Source: Mycosarcoma maydis
Taxonomy: Eukaryota > Basidiomycota > Ustilaginomycetes > Ustilaginales
Length of the DNA: 64,000 nucleotides
Reading direction: 5' to 3'
Assembly: GCF_000328475.2 (NCBI RefSeq)
Contig: NC_026479.1
Coordinates: 744,001 to 808,000 of the forward strand
Translations under genes and position numbers: made by a program
The notes under the pieces: model-generated
Told to the model about the DNA's origin: nothing
Seen by the model: the letters and a program-made list of their open reading frames with translations, nothing else
The model's database searches: none
Part shown: one piece after another, positions 1-11,414 of the stretch
Numbering within the stretch: position 1 is the first letter of the stretch
Layout of the letters: each line of letters begins with the position of its first letter

Positions 1-932
1 TATGAGCCTTCCAGGCCTCGCACAAACAGCTGTTGAGCCAAGCTGACACGGTTGTCATGGCTCTCCACAAGCACAGCCAACGCGGAAATGGCACCGGCGA
101 CATAGGCATGCCAGACTTTGGAGCGCGGATCGGGCATAAAGGCACGCCGCTTCTGCTTGGCCCTCTCCTTTGCCGATTCCTCGGGCGACTTTCCCTCCAA
201 TGCAGCGCTACCCGAGCGAGGCGTCGAGGTTCCGCTGAGAGGCTCTTCTGGCGATCTGCTGCCGTCTGCCTTTTCGATACTGAACATGGCGCTACCTGAG
301 CGTGACCGCGACTTCTTGACCGGCGGTGGGGTCAGCAGCCGCAACCCATTGTGAATCGCTTTGTAGAGCGACGCCCAAATGGCAAACATCGCTGCAAAGC
401 GGAAGTTTCGAGGTCCAAACAGTGCGACTCCATACGAGTTGCCCTTGAACTTCCGGGTGCGGAGCGACTTGACAAGTTCGAGCACGAGCATGAGCGTCGC
501 TCTCAAGGCAAAAGCCAGATTACCAGCCCTGAGACCACCTCGCACTACGTGAACCGCAAGTCGCTCCCAGTCGCTGGGAATTCGAGCCACTTCGTCCTGC
601 GGTCGCCATACCTTGTTGACAGCCGATTTGCGGATTTGGCTTCTTGGCGTATGGGCAAGCTCTTGCAAGCCAGTGACGCTGAGACTTCGTCGTAGCTGAG
701 CTGCTGTCTCGGAGAGGTTGGGCGTTGTCGGACCCGAGCTAGCTTTCCATCGTGCGTACTCGTCAGCAGAGTCGCTTTCCGAGTCGTCTCCATCTCGCTT
801 CACCTTGGTCATCGGCGGCAAGCGCATAGCTGGCGCATTGCGACGTAGCGGTGCGCCTCCGGCTGATGCTGAGGCGGTCGCACTCGGCTGCTCCGAGCCA
901 TCGCGTTGTCCACGAGGCTCGATGGCAGGCAT
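1..932 (-). CDS. TMEM135-like peroxisomal/mitochondrial membrane protein, partial
   Basis: The frame is open from an ATG at 932 to the left edge, giving about 310 residues; the C-terminal part lies outside the window. The first ~110 residues are polar and low in complexity. Then comes a region resembling the N-terminal part of TMEM135-type proteins: VVRGGLRAGNLAFALRATLM, followed by a FGPRNFRFAAMFAIWASLYK-like segment. After a Ser/Pro/Lys-rich insert there is a block AYVAGAISALAVLVES...RVSLAQQLFVRGLE, which matches the repeat style of this Tim17-related family. Members are linked to peroxisomes, lipid droplets and mitochondrial dynamics. The family call rests on motif memory and is moderate; the coding call is strong. 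Confidence 0.65.
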   Translation of the reverse strand, partial: MPAIEPRGQRDGSEQPSATASASAGGAPLRRNAPAMRLPPMTKVKRDGDDSESDSADEYARWKASSGPTTPNLSETAAQLRRSLSVTGLQELAHTPRSQIRKSAVNKVWRPQDEVARIPSDWERLAVHVVRGGLRAGNLAFALRATLMLVLELVKSLRTRKFKGNSYGVALFGPRNFRFAAMFAIWASLYKAIHNGLRLLTPPPVKKSRSRSGSAMFSIEKADGSRSPEEPLSGTSTPRSGSAALEGKSPEESAKERAKQKRRAFMPDPRSKVWHAYVAGAISALAVLVESHDNRVSLAQQLFVRGLEGS

Positions 933-1197
933 CTTGAACAGGGATAGATAGATGGTGTCGTGAGAGCAACAGTGATGAAGAAAAAGCAGACCAACGTGGA
1001 CCTACCCCGCTTTGACCTGGGTTCCGATCGGCGTTCTTTGCAAATAATCACGAATAAATCACACGTCATCGTTCAAGTCGGTTAAGACAAGGCTAATGCA
1101 GCGGCTATCCAAGTTGCCCCAAACCTCGCGACTTTCAACGGGGACCTGACAGCGCTCTTATTCACGATTCCACGACTCACGACTGTACCAGGAAGCT

Positions 1198-1431
1198 CAC
1201 GTGTATCTGTGGATATTTATTCCCCACAAAATTGTTGCGCGAATGGTTACCTTTTCCACGTGAAATGAGACGGGAAATTCCCACGTCCCAAGTTCCACGG
1301 CCACACTCACACAGGTGGTGAATCGGGAAATCGTGAATCGTGAATCGTGCATCGTGCATCGTGAATCGTGAATATCAAACTAATATCTTCGATTTGCCCA
1401 CGACCACAGCTCACTTAGCCACGGTCACGTG
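1198..1431. promoter_or_regulatory. Three CACGTG (E-box) sites
   Basis: The palindrome CACGTG occurs at 1198-1203, 1257-1262 and 1426-1431, all in the spacer between the TMEM135-like gene and CDC48. CACGTG is the classic site of bHLH factors such as Cbf1 and SREBP-like proteins. Function here is inferred only from motif and position. Confidence 0.35.
1331..1374. repeat. Heptamer repeat cluster (GTGAATC family)
   Basis: About six imperfect head-to-tail copies of a 7-bp unit (TCGTGAA, with TCGTGCA variants). It belongs to the same family as the arrays at 15685, 24001 and 32764. Confidence 0.75.
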
Positions 1432-1741
1432 TCATATTCTTAAATATTTTTGTTGTTGCAACGATCTTACATCTTTTGTAATTTCTTTCAGATTTGTAGT
1501 GTTAAGGTGTGATATCCTACATTCGAAAATAATTTAACCAAACGGTCGGGAGAGATGCGCCTACAGGCAAGCGCTCGAGCCACAATCACGAATCGTGAAT
1601 GCTGAGCTGGAATGTGCCGTGCGAATTTAGTGATCGATCCGCCACGCAATTGACTGCGCACAGAACTCAGCAATGCGCCTCCACTTCAACACAACTAATC
1701 AGCACATCCTGTCCTCTTGTTTCAACACCATCAACTGTTGA

Positions 1742-4243
<2,502 letters not shown>

Positions 4244-4670
4244 TGCCTTTCTCGTCGTCTAGATATTGTACGTGTTTCTTCATTGCTAGTGTCAGAATGA
4301 AAAAGAGAGCCAATTCTACCAGCTTGGTTTGATGGATACGCATTACGTTTAGTTACGCACCACAGCTTTGTGAGGCTGTCTTGGGCTAAACACAAGCACG
4401 AGCGTGAGGGAGTGAGCCAAGAAAAATCGTGGATTGTAGTGATGTAAACAATCGTGAATGGCGGAATTGTATGAGTACAAATGGGTGAGATCCGATGGAA
4501 TGTTGTGCCGAGGCATGAGAACGAGCGATGGATGAGCAGCAAAGCTGATCGAGGTTGGGTGTGGCGAAGGCGGAATCAGAATCGGAGAAGAGGCAAGGTT
4601 GTTGGAGGTCATATGGGGGGGAGGATTGGGTAGGAGGAATTCTGTCCAAATGAGGGTGAAGGGAGATAGA
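4244..4670. other. Convergent 3' intergenic region CDC48/SHR3
   Basis: CDC48 (+) and SHR3 (-) end here tail to tail. ORFs in this stretch are short, overlap in several frames and look non-coding. It should hold the two 3' UTRs; no clear terminator motif stands out. Confidence 0.6.
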
Positions 4671-5312
4671 TTACTTGTCCTTTTTAGCATCTGCCAACTC
4701 TTTAGCCTGTTGTCTCCTGTTTGTTTCGGCCTGGATAGCTTCCTGTCTCTCGAGGTACCATTCGCTGATCTGAAGGATCAACACGCCCGTCAACAGAACG
4801 ACGCAGATTGTGTTGCTGGCACTGATGATCCTGATGGCAGCCACTTTCTCGTCCGGGGTCATGGCGCCGTCGCTTGGCTTGAAATCGCTCTCGCCCTTGT
4901 TGAAAGCTTCCAACTGAGATTGACGTTGCGTACCGATGGCCGAATTCCACACCAACCTTTCGTTGGTAGGGTCCGAGATCAAACGGAGGTTGGGGACTGA
5001 CACGCCGAGGTACATGCAGATAGAACCCATGAAGAGAACGAGTGATCCACCGTCAAAGTACTTTGCCATCTCGTTCCATCGATGCAGCTTGGCGATCAGA
5101 CCGATCACACCGAGCCCCATCATTCCGTGGAGTAGCGCCGTGACAGCGAGAGGAGCATTGAAGAGGGAAAGATAGAAGCGCTCCGCTGCCTCAACAGCCG
5201 AGTCGGAGAGGTCGGAAAAGTAAAGCAAGGGAAAGTCGTAGATCGATGCGATAAAGATGACGCCGAACAGGAACGAGGTTGACGAGATGACAAAGCCGCT
5301 GCGGAAACCCAT
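4671..5312 (-). CDS. SHR3: SHR3-type ER chaperone for amino-acid permeases
   Basis: 213 residues, the normal size of Shr3. The protein sits in the ER membrane and helps polytopic amino-acid permeases fold and enter COPII vesicles. The sequence starts MGFRSGFVISSTSFLFGV, then has four hydrophobic segments (about 8-28, 52-75, 88-108, 165-185) and the family's loop around GVSVPNLRLISDP. The cytosolic tail is charged (LERQEAIQAE...) and ends KKDK, which fits the C-terminal KKXX signal for retrieval to the ER. The ATG at 5312 is the first Met of the conserved N-terminus. It is divergent from the AP-3 sigma gene. Confidence 0.93.
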   Translation of the reverse strand: MGFRSGFVISSTSFLFGVIFIASIYDFPLLYFSDLSDSAVEAAERFYLSLFNAPLAVTALLHGMMGLGVIGLIAKLHRWNEMAKYFDGGSLVLFMGSICMYLGVSVPNLRLISDPTNERLVWNSAIGTQRQSQLEAFNKGESDFKPSDGAMTPDEKVAAIRIISASNTICVVLLTGVLILQISEWYLERQEAIQAETNRRQQAKELADAKKDK

Positions 5313-6178
5313 TTTGACGGAACGTGGACAACGCTGTTGTACTGATCTGGGTAGACCGAAGGAAGAGGTGAGAATCGAGGATGAGCGTAGCGAGGAGGAA
5401 AGAACGAGCGAACCAGCGAACCGACACAGATCAGGGCACTGAGCTGAGCGGTGACAGTCTGTGATTGTGTATCAGTCGTGAGTGTATCAGAAGAACAATC
5501 ATCAAGCATTCTGTCACTCTCGATAGCCACAGGAAACAACTCACCTGCAGGGCCCAATCGGGAACCGGGAACCACGAATCGTGAATCACAATCAAATTCG
5601 TGTTTCGTGGTTGACGGTCGTGAGTTGGAAATTCTACAGATAGAGAGAGAGAGAGCACAGGGCACACCATACGCCAATCGTGAATCACTAAGTTAGGGTT
5701 AGGGTCCTCAACCGTAGGGTTAGGGTTGCTTGGCTCACGTTTTTACTCGACGCTCGTTTCGTTGACCAGTGTGGGTGCATGTCACTGTCACGATCACGTC
5801 ACGTACACTTTGACAGTCACACTGTGCGCAAAGTCTCCCAGAGCTCTGCACACCTGCTCACCTGCTCAACGTAGAGCTGCGGTCGAGCTGAGGACGCAGC
5901 ACAGCAACAAGACACAACAAGTCTCTTTGTTGGCAAGATATCCAATCGCAACATCCTCCTCATCAACGCGGGAGATTTGGCGCATGCAAGACTCTGACAT
6001 TCACCACTGTCTCACACAGGCTCTCGCCGAAAGGCACATCTTTATCTTGGATCATTAATCTTGGCAGCCGTCTGCCTTGCCGCTTTCCAATCCACCTTTT
6101 GGAGCAGTCGACGTATCCACTCCCCGAATTGCACTGCACTGCACCGCACCGCACCGCACATAGTTGACTTTACCCAAC
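5313..6178. other. Divergent intergenic region SHR3 / AP-3 sigma
   Basis: 866-bp spacer between two divergent genes. It carries heptamer-like copies near 5576-5600 and 5679-5687, a telomere-like motif at 5693-5727, a GAGA run near 5641-5654, and a short CCGCA repeat near 6140-6160. No ORF in it looks coding. Confidence 0.6.
5693..5727. promoter_or_regulatory. Interstitial telomere-like motif, two TTAGGG clusters
   Basis: TTAGGGTTAGGGT at 5693-5705 and TAGGGTTAGGGTT at 5715-5727 are separated by nine bases. TTAGGG is the telomere unit of Ustilago. Here it lies in a promoter region, about 380-415 bp upstream of the SHR3 start and about 450-490 bp upstream of the AP-3 sigma start. Known binders of this motif in smuts are the Myb-type proteins Tay1 and Trf2; binding at this site is inference. 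Confidence 0.7.
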
Positions 6179-6937
6179 ATGACAATACGAGCAGCGCTCA
6201 TTGTCAACAACCACGGCAAGCCGCGGCTCACCAAGTTCTATACCCAGCTTCCCGCTTCGAGGCAGCAAGCACTGATCAAGGAGATCTTTCGACTTGTATC
6301 CAAGCGACCCGAGGGTGTGTGTAACTTTCTCGACGCAACAGAGCTTACTGCTCTGCTTCCACCGCCCGCCGACGCAGTTCGCTTTTCGTCTTGTCTCAGC
6401 AAAGTCAAGAGCGAAAAGGGTTCAGTCTCATCCGGCTCACCTTCCGCTGCATCGCAAGATCAGCTGCGTGTTATCTATCGACACTACGCAACGCTTTACT
6501 TTGTGTTTGTTGTCGATTCGAGTGAAAGCGAACTGGGTATATTGGATCTCATCCAGGTTTTCGTGGAGAGCTTGGACCGATGTTTTGAGAATGTATGCGA
6601 GCTGGATCTCATCTTCCACTTTGATGAGGTGCACGCTATCCTCAACGAGGTCATTCAGGGAGGATTGGTGGTGGAGACCAACATCAACGAGATCGTTGCA
6701 GCGGCGCAGGCGACCGCAAGAGCAAGGAAGGCTTCCGTGGCTCAGTCTGGCGCTGGTGGAGTAGCAGCAGGTGCAGCAGGTCTCGCAAACCTCACCCCTG
6801 CAAGCTTGAACCTGTCCATACCAGGTTCAAATTCCTCAATCCCTTGGCCAAGAGGTACTTTCATGGTAGATGCTATCTCCAACTTGGGCAACCAGTACCT
6901 GGGTCGCTCTTCCAGTCGTCGTTCAAGTCGTCAGTAA
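6179..6937 (+). CDS. APS3: AP-3 adaptor complex sigma subunit
   Basis: 252 residues from the ATG at 6179 (MTIRAALIVNNHGKPRLTKF). The frame is open a few codons further up but without an ATG. The sigma/longin fold is clear: the N-terminal strand, the core YRHYATLYFVFVVDSSESEL, LIQVFVESLDRCFENVCELD, and the AP-3-specific end LIFHFDEVHAILNEVIQGG, LVVETNINEIV. AP-3 sorts cargo from the Golgi or endosomes to the vacuole. The protein is longer than the usual ~165-190 residues because of a Ser-rich insert (about 80-98) and an Ala/Ser/Arg-rich tail after about 180. Confidence 0.93.
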   Translation: MTIRAALIVNNHGKPRLTKFYTQLPASRQQALIKEIFRLVSKRPEGVCNFLDATELTALLPPPADAVRFSSCLSKVKSEKGSVSSGSPSAASQDQLRVIYRHYATLYFVFVVDSSESELGILDLIQVFVESLDRCFENVCELDLIFHFDEVHAILNEVIQGGLVVETNINEIVAAAQATARARKASVAQSGAGGVAAGAAGLANLTPASLNLSIPGSNSSIPWPRGTFMVDAISNLGNQYLGRSSSRRSSRQ

Positions 6938-7374
6938 TCTTGCCCAAACAAGCTTTTTCCACCTTTCAACTTCAAAGCAAACCATCTTCCCTGCCCTGCA
7001 TCTGTACTTTTAGCATTCATTCACGATTCTCTCTCGTCCCACATTTCAACTAGCGGTTTCGCGCAAGCGCACAGACACCAGACACATTCTCGAGACTGAC
7101 AACTGACAATGACTGAACACAGCTCGATTTTTTTTTTTTTTGGCGGACAACTGATATGCGTGTGCAACTTGCGTGCGCGGTATTAACATGGTGAGCAGGG
7201 AGAGATGAACGGCAGGTTTGCATCTCTGTTTTCGAGGTTCTTCGCTTTCCTCGGCGAACTGCGCGTTCGCTCTGTCAGTGGACGTGCGAGTCAAGTTGCG
7301 TCTATGAATAAAAGGTAGCACCAAAACTGACTGCGTTGCTGGAAAAGCGTGCGTTTACGGCGTCGAGTCGAGGC
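6938..7374. other. Convergent 3' region AP-3 sigma / mitoferrin
   Basis: The two genes end tail to tail here. The stretch contains a run of 14 T (7128-7141) and no supported ORF. Confidence 0.55.
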
Positions 7375-8304
7375 TTAAACCGATGCCTTGGACTGCTCGT
7401 TGAGGAAGAAGCGGAATCCTTCGTACGACAACCAGCAGAGTGCATTCGAAGGCATGAACGTAAGCACGCGTGGCGAGAGACCACGTGCGAAGCCCTTAAG
7501 TCCTTCTCGTGCGTTGATGATCTTGAACGCCTCAAACATACCAGAGGCATTTCGGATTTGTGCATCGGTGCTGCTGCCGCGGGTCTGCAAGAGCGTCTTG
7601 GCCACATCCAGCGGGTTCGTGACCGCAGCTGCTACCGCGCCCGAGAAGGCACCTGCCGAAACGTGTGTGAGCGGCGAATAGCTTTCCGAAGGATTGAGCA
7701 CCTTCTTAGCCCACTCGTAGACCGAGAATTGGACCGCTGTGAAGGGCACCGTCATGGTGAGTGTAGTGGGATACGAGACATAGAATGCACGCAGACCCTC
7801 CTTCCTGTAGACGGTCGATGCGCACTGCAGGACGGTGCGGTATTGCGAGCCGTGCATCTGCATACGTTGCTTGATCACGTCGAACGGGTTCATAAAGGCA
7901 TCGGCGGCAATGGTGGCGGATGCGCCAGCAAACGCTGTGCTGGCAAACTGATGTCCCTCGCGATTCCCGCCTGTCGCCTCCTTGACCGTCTCGTAGGTGC
8001 CAAAGTAAACCGCATGTGCTGGACCAGCGCCCATGATCACACTTGCCACTCCACGCCACAGTGTGCGCATGCCTTCCAAGTTGCTGATTCGGTTGAATGC
8101 CTGTATCACGCCCGTGTAGGTGGCAGCTGGCGTTGCCGAGAGAACTTGCATGCGTGTCCGAATCACATCAACAGGATACATGGCAGCATGCTCGCTGATT
8201 CCTGCAAGTGAGCCAGCGATCATGTTGATATGGAGTGGGACATTGTCACCAAGACCCTCATAGTCCAGTTCCTCCTCTACTGCTGGAACGGCTCGGTCGC
8301 TCAT
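7375..8304 (-). CDS. MRS3/4: Mitochondrial carrier, mitoferrin (MRS3/MRS4) type
   Basis: 309 residues from the ATG at 8304 (MSDRAVPAVEEELDYEGLG). The frame extends further upstream, but only to a TTG and with no carrier homology. Three tandem carrier repeats are seen, each with the Px[D/E]xx[K/R] signature: YPVDVIRTRMQ, NPFDVIKQRMQ, NPLDVAKTLLQ. Mitoferrin hallmarks include the GP(A)HAVYFGTYE block after helix 2 and the FTAVQFSVYEWAKK segment. Mitoferrins bring Fe2+ across the inner membrane for haem and Fe-S cluster synthesis. Length is normal and the frame is intact. Confidence 0.92.
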   Translation of the reverse strand: MSDRAVPAVEEELDYEGLGDNVPLHINMIAGSLAGISEHAAMYPVDVIRTRMQVLSATPAATYTGVIQAFNRISNLEGMRTLWRGVASVIMGAGPAHAVYFGTYETVKEATGGNREGHQFASTAFAGASATIAADAFMNPFDVIKQRMQMHGSQYRTVLQCASTVYRKEGLRAFYVSYPTTLTMTVPFTAVQFSVYEWAKKVLNPSESYSPLTHVSAGAFSGAVAAAVTNPLDVAKTLLQTRGSSTDAQIRNASGMFEAFKIINAREGLKGFARGLSPRVLTFMPSNALCWLSYEGFRFFLNEQSKASV

Positions 8305-10147
8305 GACTCTGTGCGATGGCGCCCAAGTGGATCGAAATAAATACTGATGGGTTGCAGAAGTCGGAACAGAGCTAACCAAGAGTCTTTCGCTTGTGTTGCT
8401 GTCGTGTGATGCAGATTGTTCGCAAGACTGAGTTATCTGTGATGCTGCTGACGCAAATCTGCAATTGGTACGAGTCGCTGGTTGTAGATTAGAATGAGCC
8501 TGAAGGCTGCTACCGCTGCGAGACGGATTTTCGTCGCTGGATTGCAAGATGTGCGACGTTGTGGCTGATTATAAGATGATCTACCTGCCCCTCGGCACGG
8601 TATGAGCAAGAGTGATCGGAACGTAAACGATGAATTGAGATCTCCACACGAATGCGACGATTCGACCTTTCTTGCTTTGGGCACGCGGATCGCTGCGCCA
8701 ATCGGAATTTTCCCCTTCTTTTTTCGCGAGCCGACGATGAGTGATCCGCCTTGAGGTTGATGGATGAGTATGATATGGAGACTCACAACGACGTTGACGA
8801 GCGAAGGTTGAGGGTGGAGGTTGGCGAGAATCAACGACCGGCAAAGTTGCGCACAAAGGCTGGCCGAATCAGACACGAGAATGTGACGCCCGGAGATTCC
8901 CGTTTTGAGCTCTGAATCAAATCTGGAAACGTAACGCGGTGCTACTTCGTGTTTTTAGCTGATCGTGGATGATGCATTCGCCAGCTAGCGTTTCCTTCTG
9001 CGCCGTCTGCTGCTCAAATAAAAATTCAGCAAACGAGAAGGATATCGAGGCGAGGAAGATTCGGCGTCGCCAAGAGTTTTTTTCTTTCCTTTTAGACTGA
9101 CTCCACACGACTCACTATGCTGCGCCACAAAACGAGAAAAAATTGTTCGCAGCAGCAGGTGTTTCTATGCCTCTCTCTTTGTGGTTTTGGCTTAACAGAA
9201 TTCCCGTTTTGCGTATCAAAACGAGTAGCAGGTTGCCGTCAAGCCTCAGAGAGTAAGGCTTGAAATGAGCAGGTCAGCGAGTGTCTTAGGGTAACGCTCG
9301 GCCCGAGTCAAATTGCATGAGTCTGAGGTCAGACGATCACACCAAGAGCGGCGCCTTCGAAAGCCGGCCACAGATTTCCACCAGAAGCCGTTCATCAAGA
9401 ATTCGAATTTAAGCCAATCATCAGCGCGCTTGTGCAGCCTAGTCGGTTGAATTCCTGTTTCTTTCGGATGAGCGACGTTCCCCTGCCGTGAAACCAGACA
9501 CTCGTGACTGAGAGGCGGGTCTCGTGTCTGACTGCTAAAATAGTGACTAGTTAGTTGTGAGAGCGAACAGAGTAAGCCTGTCAACACGCAACTCACGATT
9601 CATGATTGTCTAACATATACAGTCGTGAGTATGGTAATTTCCAATCGTCCTCTTGCCCGTGTCCTTTTGGACTTCAGCATACGCGCCTCTCTCTCAAGAA
9701 CGTGAGACGCGGTCAAGGCAAAGCCTGCGTGGACGGCACACTCATGCTCACGGATTGTCACTCTTAACTGTCTCCTTCTCACCTGCGTTTTTTTGGATCG
9801 ACATGCCACAGCAACAAGCAAGACGAGAAACCACTGAAACAGCGGTGCAGAAAACACAGAACAGCATTGGTTCGATATCCTGGCACAAGGCCAATCACTT
9901 GAGATTTTTGGCGGGGGAGAAAGGATGGCATGGATGACACGTAAACATCAACGGTGTAATCCGAGGATGCCTTCAAGGTCGCATGAAGCTATGAGGATCC
10001 GTCCGAACAGCCCCCTCTGCTGCCCGGAGGAAGGATGATTGAGAGACTGAAAATGTTACAACACCATAATGATGCGAGAAACGGACGAGAATGAAGAATG
10101 CTGCAAAAACAATAGGGAAGCGGAAGATGGAGAGCGTCTCCACCTGC
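8305..10147. other. Intergenic region, mitoferrin / RPS18
   Basis: 1.84 kb between the mitoferrin start and the RPS18 stop. ORFs up to about 147 codons occur on the minus strand (for example 8433-8876), but they overlap one another, mostly lack ATG starts and show no recognisable domain. It probably holds the mitoferrin promoter and the RPS18 3' UTR. I see no RNA gene. Confidence 0.45.
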
Positions 10148-11414
10148 TTACTTCTTCTTGTTGGCAACAGTGCGGCCACGACGACCAGTGGTCTTGGTGT
10201 GCTGACCACGGACACGCAGGCCGAGGTAGTGGCGGATACCACGGTGGGCTTTGATCTTCTTCAAGCGTTCCAGGTCGTCACGCAGCTTCGAGTCGATGTT
10301 GTTCGACAGGAGCTGGCTGCTCTTACCGTCGACAATGTCGCGCTGCCTGTTGAGGAACCACGAGGGGATCTTGAACTCGGCAGGGTTCTGCAGAATGGTA
10401 ACAATGCGCTCAAGCTCGTCCGAGTTGAGCTCACCGGCACGCTTGCTAAGGTCGATATCGGCCTTCTTGCAAACAATGTTGGCGTATCGGCGGCCAACAC
10501 CCTTGATCTGAGTGAGGGCGTACTGCACCTTGATCTTGCCGTCAACGTTGGTGTTGAGCAAACTGTGTGCGTCAATCCGACAAGAGAGAAAGGATCAGTA
10601 TAAAGTTCAGAACGAGTCAAACGATCAGCAGGGTCGACAAGCAGCTTGATAAATCAGCATGTGGAAAGGTTAGAAGCGAGGCTGGAGCAGTGTTGTAGAT
10701 GTTGCGACCGTGTCTAGGTGGTCGATGTAGCAGCAGCGTCGGGTGAGGAACCGGCCGTATTGTCAAGTCACTGCTGAGGCGCCTTCAGAAGCTAAGAACC
10801 TTGAGAAGGTATCGGTCGGGACGGGGCGGGACGAGCGCACAGCAAGTCCAGAAAGTAGCCCACAATGTTATCCGTTCCTCCGTTCCATGTGGCCATCATT
10901 GAGCTGTGAGCTGGTCATAACCAGGTATACCTGAATCGCCACAAGAGCATGGCAAAAGTACCTTGCGGCCCTATTCAACGAGGTGGTCCACTGCTCAAGG
11001 GGATTCGAGGCGACAACATGGCAACATTAATGATCACTGTTCGTAAGCTGTGTCTTCCATTTTCCTGTGCTTGTAACCCGCCTGGTCTTTGTGCATCGTT
11101 GCTTTCTGGGTAACGGTATCATGGTTCGTTCCTAACCAATTGCTTCTGCTTGGCCATGCCTAGCTCAGAAATGTCCTGAACCCATAGCCTCAGGAATGCT
11201 GCTTCTGCTGTTGATTGAGATGCCCCGTCGATGCTACTGTTGCTGGCCGTGCTGCTGCAAGGTTGTTGTCCATCGTATTGCTGCCTGCTCGTGTCGGAGT
11301 ACATGCTAATCATCGAGCTGCTTAGAGCCGACTACTGCTGATTCTTTGTTGATTGGATGCTCACCGCAAGATGAAGGCGAAGTTCTGCGACGGGTCGGGG
11401 GGAACGAGAGACAT
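10148..11414 (-). CDS. RPS18: Small-subunit ribosomal protein uS13 (RPS18), two exons
   Basis: Coding exon 1 is 11414..11365 (50 nt: [16 protein letters not shown] plus two bases of an Arg codon). Exon 2 is 10562..10148. The join gives ...[27 protein letters not shown], matching the conserved FQHILRxLNTN start of eukaryotic uS13, for 154 residues in total (human 152). The donor is GTGAGC at 11364; the acceptor ends ACACAG at 10563, with TACTGAT as a possible branch site upstream. The body has [20 protein letters not shown], and ends [22 protein letters not shown]. It sits in the 40S head and contacts the P-site tRNA. Without exon 1 the ORF would start at a TTG, so the spliced model decides the start. 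Confidence 0.95.
10563..11364 (-). other. 802-bp intron of RPS18
   Basis: The intron is bounded by GTGAGC...ACACAG and interrupts an Arg codon (CG/T). It is much longer than the other introns in this window (74-202 bp). I looked for C/D-box snoRNA signatures on the sense strand and found none convincing. Short ORFs in it show no domain. Confidence 0.85.

Noticed and set aside
8305..8547. N-terminal extension of the mitoferrin gene
   Set aside because: The upstream open frame begins at a TTG and has no carrier similarity; the ATG at 8304 gives the normal length.
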